From Yinghuangia elevatio (GTDB lineage: Bacteria > Actinomycetota > Actinomycetes > Streptomycetales > Streptomycetaceae): a stretch of DNA of 20,275 bases. Shown here piece by piece: positions 1-7,478 of the stretch (position 1 is its first letter; the number at the start of each line of letters is the position of its first letter). Made by a program: the position numbers and the translations under genes. The notes under the pieces were generated by a model. The model was given only the letters and a program-made list of their open reading frames with translations. It ran no database searches and had not been told where the DNA came from. The DNA lies in the NCBI RefSeq assembly GCF_040649515.1, contig NZ_JBEZFP010000157.1, positions 1 through 20,275 on the forward strand, read 5' to 3'.

Positions 1-127
1 CCAGGTCGGACCAAAGCGTGTCGCCGCCGACGGCCGGCAGGGACACCGCGCGCAGCATCGTCCCCATCGGGGGAGCGGTACGGGTGACGCCCGTGCCGTG
101 ATCTGGGCCGCGAACCGTACGCCCTGC
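1..127 (-). pseudogene. TauD/TfdA-like dioxygenase fragment, 5'-truncated, runs off the window
   Basis: Read on the minus strand, the stretch after the DUF3000 stop codon contains PPMGTMLRAVSLPAVGGDTL followed by WSDL. This resembles the conserved block after the iron-binding HxD motif of TauD/TfdA-family 2-oxoglutarate dioxygenases (LRAV-x-P-x-GGDTLW). In a complete enzyme about 100 residues precede this block. Here an in-frame stop, the TGA ending the DUF3000 gene, lies about 20 codons upstream, and the HxD motif is not intact. No ribosome site precedes the only in-window ATG codons (65-67 and 56-58). It is probably a decayed or truncated gene whose remainder lies outside the window. A short functional protein cannot be excluded. 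Confidence 0.5.
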
Positions 128-733
128 TCAGCGGTCACGCAGTGCGGATCGGGACGGCATCGGCACCACGCCCTCGCCGTCCGAACCCGCGGGCGGCAGC
201 GGCGGGAGGCCCGCACACGTGCACAGCAGATCCAGCCACGCCTGCATGTGCGCTGCCAGGTCGTCGCCGACCGGCGTCCACGACGCCCGGATCTCGATCT
301 CGGTCCGGGCGATCTGGCCCTCCAGCCCACCGAACCCCTGCGAAGTCGCACGGCTGACCGTGCCGCTCGGCGCGACGTACTGCGCGCCGTGCAGATGCAG
401 TGCCTCGGTCAGCCAGGTCCAGCCCACTTCGGGCAGCAGCGGGTCGGTCGCCATCTCCGGTTCCAACTCGGCGCGCGAGAGCGTCACGAACCGGAACGTG
501 CCCTCCCACGCCTCGTGGCCGTCCGGATCGTGCAGCAGCACGATCCGGCCGCCGCCCAACTCCTCGTCGTCGACCACGACCTCGGCCGAGAACGCCGCGG
601 AGAACGGCGCCAGATTCCGCGGGCGCGGCATGTCCTCCAGCTCGATCTCGGGACGTAGCGCCGCCGTCCGCATCTGCTCCACCGCGCGGCGGAACTCCGC
701 GGGCTCCTCGGTTTCGCCGACTGCTGGTGCCAT
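128..733 (-). CDS. DUF3000 domain-containing protein
   Basis: This is a conserved actinobacterial protein of unknown function, 201 residues from the chosen ATG at 731-733. The longer reading frame to 805 adds an unlike, low-quality N-terminus that would run into the hemE upstream region. Recognisable stretches are FRRAVEQMRTAALRPEIELE at the N-terminus, VVVDDEELGGGRIVLLHDPD and EAWEGTFRFVTLSRAELEPE in the middle, and GWTWLTEALHLHGA further on. I see no signal peptide, membrane segment or catalytic motif. It is divergent from hemE, and this pairing is usual in Streptomyces. Family assignment rests on remembered sequence similarity and neighbourhood; the function is unknown. Confidence 0.85.
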   Translation of the reverse strand: MAPAVGETEEPAEFRRAVEQMRTAALRPEIELEDMPRPRNLAPFSAAFSAEVVVDDEELGGGRIVLLHDPDGHEAWEGTFRFVTLSRAELEPEMATDPLLPEVGWTWLTEALHLHGAQYVAPSGTVSRATSQGFGGLEGQIARTEIEIRASWTPVGDDLAAHMQAWLDLLCTCAGLPPLPPAGSDGEGVVPMPSRSALRDR

Positions 734-834
734 GACCGGCAGCGTATGTGCGGGGCAGCAGCCAGCCGAGGAGGCGCGCGGGCCTTCGCCGCGGGCGAAC
801 GGCACACTCTTCCGGGTCTGCGAGGATGGGCCAT

Positions 835-1914
835 GTGACTGACCCGCGTACCCCTGGCTCGCCGCCCCCCGCCGCTCCGACCGCCGATGTCCGCGACTCG
901 GCGTTCCTGCGCGCCTGCCGACGCGAATCCGTGCCGCACACGCCGGTGTGGTTCATGCGCCAGGCCGGGCGCTCCCTGCCCGAGTACCGCAAGGTGCGCG
1001 AGGGCATCGCCATGCTCGACTCGTGCATGATGCCGGACCTGATCACCGAGATCACGCTCCAGCCCGTGCGCCGCCACAAGGTCGACGCGGCCATCTTCTT
1101 CAGCGACATCGTGGTGCCGCTCAAGGCGATCGGCGTCGACCTGGACATCAAGCCGGGCGTCGGCCCCGTCGTGGCCCACCCGATCCGCTCCAAGGCCGAC
1201 CTCGCCCAACTGCGCGACCTCACGCCCGACGACGTCCCGTACGTCACCGAGGCGGTCGGCCAGTTGACCCGCGAGCTCGGCGGCACGCCGCTCATCGGGT
1301 TCGCCGGCGCGCCCTTCACCCTGGCGAGCTACCTCGTCGAGGGCGGGCCGTCCAAGAACCACGAGTTCACCAAGGCGATGATGTACGGCGAGCCCGACCT
1401 GTGGGCCGCCCTACTCGACCGACTGGCCGAGATCACCTCGCAGTTCCTCACCGTGCAGATCGAGGCCGGCGCCTCCGCGGTCCAGCTGTTCGACTCGTGG
1501 GCGGGTGCGCTGTCCGCCGCCGACTACCGCGCGTCCGTGATGCCGGCCAGCACCAAGGTGCTCGCGTCGGTGGCGTCGTACGGCGTGCCGCGCATCCACT
1601 TCGGTGTCGGCACCGGCGAACTGCTCGGCCTGATGGGCGAGGCAGGTGCCGACGTGGTCGGCGTCGACTGGCGGATCCCCCTCGACGACGCGGTGCGCCG
1701 CATCGGTCCCGGCAAGGCCGTGCAGGGCAACCTCGACCCGGCCGTGCTGTTCACGCCGCGCGAGACGATGCGCGCGAAGGCCGACGAGGTCCTTGCCGCC
1801 GGGCGCGCCGCCGAGGGGCACATCTTCAACCTGGGCCACGGGGTGCTGCCGAACACCGACCCCGAGACGCTCACCGCGCTCGTGGAGCACGTGCACAGCG
1901 CGTCCGCGCGCTGA
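835..1914 (+). CDS. hemE: Uroporphyrinogen decarboxylase
   Basis: HemE removes the four acetate carboxyls of uroporphyrinogen III to give coproporphyrinogen III in the cytoplasm, without a cofactor. From the GTG start the protein has 359 residues, near the family norm of about 350. The first URO-D signature PVWFMRQAGR is at residues 37-46. The substrate-binding and catalytic Asp is D91 in FSDI. The second signature GFAGAPFTLASY is at 155-166 and includes the conserved Tyr166. GNLDP and NLGHGV follow near the C-terminus. GAGG at 822-825 is spaced for the GTG at 835; an in-frame ATG at 826 would add three residues and overlaps that site. The gene is divergent from DUF3000, with about 100 bp shared for promoters. 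Confidence 0.97.
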   Translation: MTDPRTPGSPPPAAPTADVRDSAFLRACRRESVPHTPVWFMRQAGRSLPEYRKVREGIAMLDSCMMPDLITEITLQPVRRHKVDAAIFFSDIVVPLKAIGVDLDIKPGVGPVVAHPIRSKADLAQLRDLTPDDVPYVTEAVGQLTRELGGTPLIGFAGAPFTLASYLVEGGPSKNHEFTKAMMYGEPDLWAALLDRLAEITSQFLTVQIEAGASAVQLFDSWAGALSAADYRASVMPASTKVLASVASYGVPRIHFGVGTGELLGLMGEAGADVVGVDWRIPLDDAVRRIGPGKAVQGNLDPAVLFTPRETMRAKADEVLAAGRAAEGHIFNLGHGVLPNTDPETLTALVEHVHSASAR

Positions 1915-1928
1915 CCCGACCTCCCGGT

Positions 1929-1963
1929 CCGGCCCCGCCCCGAACGGGGTGGAGCCGTACCGG
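1929..1963. terminator. Possible weak bidirectional terminator between hemE and the DUF4349 gene
   Basis: An inner stem CCCCG/CGGGG and an outer CGGC/GCCG lie between the two convergent stop codons. The stems are short and there is no T-run, so this is tentative. Confidence 0.3.
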
Positions 1964-1990
1964 ACGACGGACTGCGGTACGTGGCCCGCG

Positions 1991-3244
1991 TCAGTGCGCG
2001 CCGGGCGGTTCGCTCGGCGGCGCACTCGGCTTCGCCGGTACGGGGGACGGCGCGCCCGCGGGCTCGTACGCCGAATCGTCGTCCTCCCGCGCCTCGTCCC
2101 GCACCGCGCCGACCGGGTTCCGCTTCTCCCACCGGATGAACGGCTCTTCGCGCGCGGCGCGGCGCGCGGCGATCGCCTGCGCGATGGGTGCCCGGTACTG
2201 GCGCAGCAGCCACAGCAGCACCAGGAACACGACGAGGAACGGCAGCACGGCCGCCAGTACGACCAGAATCCCGCGCACGGTCACGTAGAACGCGTGCCAC
2301 CCGCCGCCCAAGGCGTCGACGACCGCCCCGCCGAAGCTCTCGCCGCCCTTGTCCTTCTTCGCCGGCGCGTCGGGGGCCTTCGGCGGCTCACTCTTCGGCT
2401 TCGGCTCCGGGCGCGCGTTCACCGCCAGCGCGATCGTGGCGAGGTCGGACTGCGCCGTGAGCGTCTGCTGACGCTTCATCAGCGACTCCAGATCGGCCTC
2501 GCGGCGTGTCACTTCCGCCTCGATTGAGACGATCTCGCCCAGGGACGTCGCCTTGGCCAACAGTTCCCGGACCCGCTCGACGCTGCGCCGCTGCGTCTCG
2601 ATCCGGCTCTGGACGTCCACGACCTGCTCGGTGATGTCGGTGGCCGTGCGGTTGCGGCCGATCACGGTGCCGAGGGCGCTCAACTGGTCGAGTGCCTTGT
2701 CGAACTGCGCGGGCGGCACCTTGAGGGTGAGCACCGATGTCGTGACGTACACGACCTCTTGGCGGGTCGGCTCGGTCGAGCCCGGGGCGGGCGGCACCGA
2801 GACGTTGCGCGTGGACCGTGTGGTCTGCTCGCCCGCCACGAGCCCGCCCATGCCGATCGTGATCGACCGGGCGTTCGCCGCGACGGCCTCCGGGTCGTCC
2901 GCTTCGAGGCGCACGTCCGCGGTCAGGACCAACTTGCGGTCCTGCACGGGCGGGTTCTCGGCGGCCGGAGCGCCGCTCGGCGCACTCGCCGGGGCTTTGG
3001 TGCCCGAGGTGCCCGAGGTGCCCGAGGTGCCCGAGCCTGCGCCTGCCTGGCCGGTTCCGGCCGGTGAGGGCGCGACCTGAGTCCCGGAGGTGGGAAAGGC
3101 GGCTCCCGCAGTCGGCGCCGCGGCGCCGGGAGCTTCGGCCTTGCCGCTCTTGTCGCTGTCGCTGTCGCTGGAGGAGGAGCATGCGCCGAGGAGCAGCACC
3201 GCCCCCAAGATCGCCCCGACTGCCGTGGTTCGTCGTCTCAACAC
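1991..3244 (-). CDS. DUF4349 domain-containing lipoprotein
   Basis: This is a 417-residue envelope protein from the GTG at 3242-3244, preceded by a GGGGGGAA ribosome site. An upstream in-frame extension to 3556 would bury the signal peptide and cross the hemG start. The N-terminus is a lipoprotein signal: Arg-rich n-region, hydrophobic core, lipobox LGAC with Cys22 as the lipid-modified residue, then a Ser/Asp linker. A Thr-Ser-Gly repeat and a Pro/Ala linker follow. The DUF4349 domain contains a long helical region (QVVDVQSRIETQRRSVERVR) likely to form a coiled coil. A strong transmembrane helix (ILVVLAAVLPFLVVFLVLLW) lies near the C-terminus, followed by a basic cytosolic segment. The protein may therefore be lipid-anchored at the front and membrane-spanning at the back. 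The molecular function is unknown. It is convergent with hemE and divergent from hemG. Confidence 0.88.
   Translation of the reverse strand: MLRRRTTAVGAILGAVLLLGACSSSSDSDSDKSGKAEAPGAAAPTAGAAFPTSGTQVAPSPAGTGQAGAGSGTSGTSGTSGTKAPASAPSGAPAAENPPVQDRKLVLTADVRLEADDPEAVAANARSITIGMGGLVAGEQTTRSTRNVSVPPAPGSTEPTRQEVVYVTTSVLTLKVPPAQFDKALDQLSALGTVIGRNRTATDITEQVVDVQSRIETQRRSVERVRELLAKATSLGEIVSIEAEVTRREADLESLMKRQQTLTAQSDLATIALAVNARPEPKPKSEPPKAPDAPAKKDKGGESFGGAVVDALGGGWHAFYVTVRGILVVLAAVLPFLVVFLVLLWLLRQYRAPIAQAIAARRAAREEPFIRWEKRNPVGAVRDEAREDDDSAYEPAGAPSPVPAKPSAPPSEPPGAH
3000..3035. repeat. 9-bp tandem repeat, four perfect copies (gtgcccgag)
   Basis: Four head-to-tail copies of GTGCCCGAG lie inside the DUF4349 lipoprotein gene. 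On the minus strand they encode a (Thr-Ser-Gly) run in the linker between the signal peptide and the folded domain. The 9-bp unit keeps the reading frame, so copy number changes would only lengthen or shorten the linker. Confidence 0.9.
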
Positions 3245-3421
3245 GGTTCCCCCCAAAGGATGTTGCGGCGTAGACGGCCTGGCGCGGCCTGCTGACGGCC
3301 CTGTGACGGCGACCATCCGCCGCGGGTTCCGCCTTCGGGAGGCCCGCGACAGAAACGTGTCCGTACCGACCGCAGCCCGTGACCGGCGGGTATGTCCGGC
3401 CGCGCGTGAGAAAGTGGCCGC

Positions 3422-4930
3422 ATGAGTTCGACTACCTCCGCGGCGGCCGACCGGGCCGAACCGCCCGCAGGCCGGCACATCGTCGTCGTCGGGGGAGGGA
3501 TCGCCGGGCTCGCCGCCGCACACGCGCTGTGCCGCGACGCCGGGCCGGGCACACACGTCACCGTGCTGGAGGGATCACCGCGCATCGGCGGGAAGTTGTC
3601 CGCGGCCGAGATCGCGGGCGTACCCGTCGACGAGGGCGCCGAATCGATGCTCGCCCGTCGCCCCGAGGGCACCGGCCTCGCCCGTGAGGTCGGACTCGCC
3701 GAAGACCTCCAACCGCCCGCGACCGCCAGTGCGACCTTGTGGACGCGCGGCGCGCTGCGGCCCATGCCTCGCGGTCACATCATGGGCGTACCGGGCGACC
3801 TGTCCTCGCTGGCGGCCTCCGGAGTCCTGTCGCCCGCAGGCCTCGCGCGCCTCCCGGTGGACCACGCCCTGCCCCCGCACCCGTACGAAGACGACGTGAC
3901 CGTAGGCAAGTTCGTCGCCGCACGCCTCGGCCACGAGGTCGTGGACCGGCTCGTCGAACCGCTGCTCGGCGGGGTGTACGCCGGCGACGCGTACGCGATC
4001 TCGCTGGAGTCCGCGATGCCGCAGCTGCTCCCCGCGGCCCGCGCCGGCGGCTCGCTGCTGACCGCGGTACGCGACCTGCTCGACCGCGCCCCCGACCCCG
4101 CCGGCGCCGGACCGGTCTTCGCGGGCATCCGCGGCGGCATCGGACGGCTCCCGCATGCGGTCGCCGACGCGATCACCGCGAGCGGGCGCGGCACGGTACG
4201 CACGAATGCGACCGTACGCGCGCTCCACCGCACCCCCGACGGCTGGCAACTCGTCGTCGGCGACACCCGCACCCCCGAGAGCATCGACGCCGACGCGGTG
4301 GTGGTCGCGGTGCCGGCCGCCCCCGCGTCGCGCCTGCTCGCCCCGCACTCGCACGTCGCCGCCGTCGAACTCGGATCGATCGAGTACGCCGGGATGGCCA
4401 TCGTGACGCTCGCGTTCCGCCGTGCCGACCTGGGAACGGAACTGCCCGGCAGCGGCTTCCTCGTGCCGCCCGTCGACGGCCGCCGCATCAAGGCGAGCAC
4501 GTTCGCGAGCAACAAGTGGGGCTGGATCGCCGAGGCGGACCCGGACATGTTCGTGCTGCGCACGTCGCTGGGCCGGGCGGGCGAGCAGGCCGTGCTGCAA
4601 CGCGACGACGCCGATCTGATCGCCGACTCGCTCGCCGACCTGCACGACGCGGTCGGGCTCGGGGCGGTGCCGGTCGAGACGCGCGTGACGCGCTGGGGCG
4701 GCGGGCTGCCGCAGTACGCGGTCGGGCACCGCGGGCGCGTGGCGTGCGTCGAGGACGCCGTCGAGCGGCTGCCGGGGCTGGCGGTGTGTGGGGCGGCGTA
4801 CGACGGCGTCGGGATCCCGGCCTGCATCGCAAGCGGGCAGCGGGCGGCGGCATCGGTGCTGGCGTCTGTGGGCGCCTGGGGTGCGTCGGGGTCGCGGGGA
4901 TCGCGGGGCTCGGCGGGTTCACGGGGCTGA
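3422..4930 (+). CDS. hemG: Protoporphyrinogen/coproporphyrinogen oxidase (HemG/HemY type, CgoX)
   Basis: This FAD-dependent oxidase has 502 residues. In actinobacteria this class works in the coproporphyrin-dependent pathway and oxidises coproporphyrinogen III to coproporphyrin III with O2. The dinucleotide-binding motif GGGIAGL is at residues 24-30, followed by ARLGHEVVDRLVEPLLGGVYAGD, typical of the family. The C-terminal FAD-contact region contains YAVGHRGRV and GVGIPACIASG. The last 15 or so residues are a Gly/Ser/Arg repeat that is not family-like and is encoded by a G-rich 9-bp repeat. The start ATG is preceded by GAGAAAG. hemQ follows on the same strand after 176 bp. Whether the in vivo substrate is coproporphyrinogen rather than protoporphyrinogen is inferred from lineage and from the adjacent hemQ. 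Confidence 0.95.
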   Translation: MSSTTSAAADRAEPPAGRHIVVVGGGIAGLAAAHALCRDAGPGTHVTVLEGSPRIGGKLSAAEIAGVPVDEGAESMLARRPEGTGLAREVGLAEDLQPPATASATLWTRGALRPMPRGHIMGVPGDLSSLAASGVLSPAGLARLPVDHALPPHPYEDDVTVGKFVAARLGHEVVDRLVEPLLGGVYAGDAYAISLESAMPQLLPAARAGGSLLTAVRDLLDRAPDPAGAGPVFAGIRGGIGRLPHAVADAITASGRGTVRTNATVRALHRTPDGWQLVVGDTRTPESIDADAVVVAVPAAPASRLLAPHSHVAAVELGSIEYAGMAIVTLAFRRADLGTELPGSGFLVPPVDGRRIKASTFASNKWGWIAEADPDMFVLRTSLGRAGEQAVLQRDDADLIADSLADLHDAVGLGAVPVETRVTRWGGGLPQYAVGHRGRVACVEDAVERLPGLAVCGAAYDGVGIPACIASGQRAAASVLASVGAWGASGSRGSRGSAGSRG

Positions 4931-4944
4931 CGGGGCCGACGGGG
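4891..4944. repeat. G-rich 9-bp tandem repeat spanning the hemG stop codon
   Basis: Six consecutive 9-bp units ending in CGGGG or GCGGG run at 4891-4899, 4900-4908, 4909-4917, 4918-4926, 4927-4935 and 4936-4944. The hemG stop TGA (4928-4930) sits inside the fifth unit, where earlier units have TCG or TCA, and the repeat continues beyond it. Together with G-runs at 4878-4881 and 4888-4891, eight runs of three or four G are separated by 4-6 nt on the mRNA-sense strand. This pattern can form a G-quadruplex. Confidence 0.85.
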
Positions 4945-4968
4945 CTCGGCCGCTCGGCGGCTTGTCGA

Positions 4969-4992
4969 CTTCGGCTTCGGCTTCGGCTTCGG
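4969..4992. repeat. 6-bp tandem repeat, four copies (cttcgg)
   Basis: Four perfect copies of CTTCGG lie in the hemG-hemQ gap. In RNA each copy is the core of a C(UUCG)G tetraloop, but the flanks allow only very short stems. Confidence 0.85.
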
Positions 4993-5106
4993 CGGGACGG
5001 TGACCGTGCGCGGTGGAGCGGGGCGCCGTACGCCTGTTCGGGCAGTGCGAGCCCTTCACCCCCACCAGGGTGCGGGGGATCGGTCGGGGCGAGGGACAAT
5101 CGGCGT

Positions 5107-5853
5107 ATGACTGACGCCACCACGCAGGACCCCGACATCCCCGAGACGGCCGTGGAGACGGTGCCGCCGCGCCGTAAGGCCCGCGACCTCAACGAGGTCA
5201 TCCGCTACACGATGTGGTCGGTCTTCCGGCTGCGCGGACCGCTGCCCGAGGACCGGGCCCGGCTGGCCGTCGAGGTCGAGGCGCTGTTCGAGCAGCTACT
5301 CGACAAGGACGTCGTGGTGCGCGGCACCTACGACGTGTCCGGGCTGCGCGCCGACGCGGACGTGATGATCTGGTGGCACGCGGAGTCGTCGGACGAACTG
5401 CAGGAGGCGTACAACCTCTTCCGCCGCACGGGCCTGGGCCGTGAGCTCGACCCGGTGTGGTCGAACATGGCGCTGCACCGCCCCGCCGAGTTCAACAAGA
5501 GCCACATCCCGGCGTTCCTCGCCGAGGAGACGCCGCGCGACTACGTGGCCGTGTATCCCTTCGTGCGGTCGTACGAGTGGTACCTGCTGGAGGACGCCGA
5601 ACGCCGCCGCCTGCTCGCCGAGCACGGCCAGATGGCCCGCGGCTACCCCGACGTGCGGGCCAACACGGTGCCGTCCTTCGCCCTGGGCGACTACGAGTGG
5701 ATCCTCGCCTTCGAGGCCGACGAGCTGCACCGCATCGTCGACCTGATGCGGCACCTGCGCGGCTCGGAGACGCGTCGGCACGTGCGCGAGGAGGTCCCGT
5801 TCTACACGGGCCGCCGCCGCCCGGTCGGCGAGCTGCTGGCAGGTCTGGCCTGA
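5107..5853 (+). CDS. hemQ: Coproheme decarboxylase (HemQ/ChdC, chlorite dismutase-like family)
   Basis: HemQ catalyses the last step of the coproporphyrin-dependent haem pathway, the H2O2-driven oxidative decarboxylation of iron-coproporphyrin III to haem b. The 248-residue protein has the two ferredoxin-like halves of the family. Tyr150 in AVYPFVRSYEWY matches the redox-active tyrosine. His133 in NKSHIP lies 17 residues earlier, where actinobacterial ChdCs carry a distal histidine. His173 in EHGQMARGY matches the proximal haem ligand. A GAGGG element precedes the ATG. The gene sits downstream of hemG and is closed by a strong hairpin, so hemG-hemQ is a likely transcription unit. Residue roles are assigned by family alignment from memory. 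Confidence 0.95.
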   Translation: MTDATTQDPDIPETAVETVPPRRKARDLNEVIRYTMWSVFRLRGPLPEDRARLAVEVEALFEQLLDKDVVVRGTYDVSGLRADADVMIWWHAESSDELQEAYNLFRRTGLGRELDPVWSNMALHRPAEFNKSHIPAFLAEETPRDYVAVYPFVRSYEWYLLEDAERRRLLAEHGQMARGYPDVRANTVPSFALGDYEWILAFEADELHRIVDLMRHLRGSETRRHVREEVPFYTGRRRPVGELLAGLA

Positions 5854-5858
5854 CACGT

Positions 5859-5892
5859 CGGTGGGCCGTTCCGCGTCCGGGGCGGCCCACCG
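5859..5892 (+). terminator. Strong hairpin terminator after hemQ
   Basis: A 14-bp stem closes a 6-nt loop. The left arm 5859-5872 is CGGTGGGCCGTTCC and the right arm 5879-5892 is GGGGCGGCCCACCG, with two G-U pairs. It begins five bases after the hemQ stop. No T-run follows, as is common in actinomycetes. Confidence 0.8.
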
Positions 5893-6004
5893 CGATGTCC
5901 GAAACCCGCCGGTCATCCGGACGCGGCGGCGGCAGCATGGTCGGGTGGGAAACACCCCGAACCACCAGACGCCCGCCGCGAGCACCACAGGAAGGTCCGC
6001 CGCC

Positions 6005-6658
6005 ATGAGCACCGCCACCGCAACTGTGACCGACACCGTCACCGAGACCGCGACCGGCGCAGTCACTGCCGGTGCCGCCACCGCCCTCGTGCAGGACGCC
6101 CTGCCGATGACCGTGGACGGCGGCGGCGACCGTGCGTGGGACCCGATGGAGTTCGTACCCCCGCTCGACGGCCCGCCGCGCCACACCGTCGTCGGTTCGC
6201 CGGTCGGCGAGCTGCTTCTCGTCGGCGACGGCGAGGCGCTGAGCGGGCTGTTCATGCTGCCCGACGCCAAGTACGTCCCGGAGATCGGCGGCGACTGGGT
6301 GCGCGACGACGCCGTGTTCGACGAGGTCACGCGCCAGCTGGAGGAGTATTTCGGCGGTGAGCGCCGGGAGTTCGACCTGCGGCTCGCGCCGCGCGGCACG
6401 GACTTCCAGCGGCGGGTGTGGCGCGAGCTGACCACGATTCCGTACGGGCGCACGACGTCGTACGGCGCGATGGCCGACGCGCTCGGCTCGCCCACCGCGT
6501 CCCGGGCCGTGGGCGCCGCCAACGGGCGCAACCCCATCTCGATCATCGTGCCGTGCCACCGCGTCATCGCGTCCACCGGCGCGCTGACCGGGTACGCGGG
6601 CGGCCTCGACAAGAAGCAGCAACTGCTGGCGCTGGAGCGCGGTTCGCGCGCTGCCTGA
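6005..6658 (+). CDS. ogt: Methylated-DNA--[protein]-cysteine S-methyltransferase (Ogt/MGMT)
   Basis: This suicide DNA-repair protein transfers alkyl groups from O6-alkylguanine or O4-alkylthymine to its own cysteine. The 217-residue product has the active-site motif PCHRV with Cys184. Before it is the helix-turn-helix and Arg-finger region with TSYGAMADALGSPTASRAVG and the Asn hinge in AANGRNP, and after it GYAGGLDKKQQLL. The chosen ATG has an AGGAAGG ribosome site. A reading frame open to 5861 is rejected because it overlaps the hemQ terminator. The first 30 or so residues are an unusual Thr/Ala/Val repeat with no family counterpart. The gene is an independent unit after hemQ. Confidence 0.95.
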   Translation: MSTATATVTDTVTETATGAVTAGAATALVQDALPMTVDGGGDRAWDPMEFVPPLDGPPRHTVVGSPVGELLLVGDGEALSGLFMLPDAKYVPEIGGDWVRDDAVFDEVTRQLEEYFGGERREFDLRLAPRGTDFQRRVWRELTTIPYGRTTSYGAMADALGSPTASRAVGAANGRNPISIIVPCHRVIASTGALTGYAGGLDKKQQLLALERGSRAA

Positions 6659-6790
6659 CCGGGGCCGGGCGCGACTCGACCGGGCCGCGTCACGCCGGGC
6701 CGGCCGCGTCGGTCCGCGCCGCGACCGGGCAGGGCGGCCGGGTGGGAAATCCGCTCGCGCTCCGGCCGCGGCCGGTGCGAGGGTGCGGGC

Positions 6791-7444
6791 ATGTCCGCCC
6801 AGCGCACCCGGCACGGCCGGCAGACCCGGCAGCCGCAGCCCCGGCACGGCGAGCAGGCGCGCAGCCACGCGCAGACCCGGCACACGCCGTACGAGATCCG
6901 CGCCGACTTCGATGCCCACTCGATCGTCGTCTACCAGGCGTACTCCGCGGCGATCGCCGGTCCCGCGGTGGACGCGCAACGCTTCGTCCCGCCCTTCTCG
7001 TTCGGGCGCATGACGTGGATCAAGCCGTCGTTCCGGTGGCTGATGCACCGCAGCAACTGGGGCCGCAAGTCCGGCCAGGAGCGGATCCTCGCCGTCCGGA
7101 TCACCCGCGAAGGCTGGGAAAAGGCGCTGGGGCGCGCGGTGTTGACGACATCGGAACCGGACGCGGTGGCACGCGCCGAGGTGCATGTGCAGTGGGATCC
7201 CGAGCGCTCCCTGCGCGGGGCGCCGCTCAACCACTACAGCATCCAGGTCGGCGTCGGCCGGGCGCTGGTACGCGAGTTCGCCGAGCAATGGGTCGTCGGC
7301 ATCACCGACCTGACCCCGACCGCCCATCGGATCGCCGAGCTGGTCAGGTCCGGGCGCGCGGACCGCGCAAAGGCGTTGTTGCCGGTGGAGAAGGTCTATC
7401 CGGTGCCCGACGCCCTCGCGCGGCGGATCGCCGCGCCCGGATAG
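6791..7444 (+). CDS. DUF4291 domain-containing protein
   Basis: This 217-residue protein contains blocks characteristic of DUF4291: YEIRADFDAHSIVVYQAYS (about residues 33-51), FVPPFSFGRMTWIKPSFRWL, and GQERILAVRITREGWE, then RGAPLNHYSIQVGVGRALV and EQWVVGITDLTPTA. The first 30 residues are Arg/His/Gln-rich and probably disordered. The ATG is preceded by GAGGGTGCGGG. The family is widespread in bacteria and fungi and has no established function that I know of. No catalytic motif is assigned. It follows ogt by 132 bp and is convergent with the MNIO operon. Confidence 0.88.
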   Translation: MSAQRTRHGRQTRQPQPRHGEQARSHAQTRHTPYEIRADFDAHSIVVYQAYSAAIAGPAVDAQRFVPPFSFGRMTWIKPSFRWLMHRSNWGRKSGQERILAVRITREGWEKALGRAVLTTSEPDAVARAEVHVQWDPERSLRGAPLNHYSIQVGVGRALVREFAEQWVVGITDLTPTAHRIAELVRSGRADRAKALLPVEKVYPVPDALARRIAAPG

Positions 7445-7446
7445 CA

Positions 7447-7475
7447 CGGGCGGAGGTACGTCACACCGCTGCCCG
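7447..7475. terminator. Possible weak bidirectional terminator
   Basis: CGGGC (7447-7451) pairs with GCCCG (7471-7475) across a 19-nt loop, between the convergent DUF4291 and SCO6045-like stop codons. The stem is short, so support is limited. Confidence 0.25.
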
Positions 7476-7478
7476 AGG

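Noticed and set aside
826..834. ATG at 826 as the hemE start
   Set aside because: It overlaps the GAGG ribosome element that is properly spaced for the GTG at 835; still possible, with a three-residue difference.
948..2288. Long plus-strand open frame overlapping hemE
   Set aside because: It is the shifted-frame shadow of hemE with Arg/Gly/Pro-rich translation, and the real frame shows all URO-D motifs.
3245..3556. Long N-terminal extension of the DUF4349 protein
   Set aside because: It would precede a perfect lipoprotein signal peptide and run across the hemG start; the GTG at 3242-3244 has its own ribosome site.
4488..5201. Minus-strand open frame over the hemG end, hemG-hemQ gap and hemQ start
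   Set aside because: Its Pro/Ser/Arg-rich translation mirrors the G-rich repeat; no family motif and it overlaps two certain genes.
6734..6769. GCGGCCGG/CCGGCCGC inverted repeat as an ogt terminator
   Set aside because: The loop is long, and in DNA this GC-rich an 8-bp match of this composition is expected by chance; it also overlaps the probable promoter region of the DUF4291 gene.
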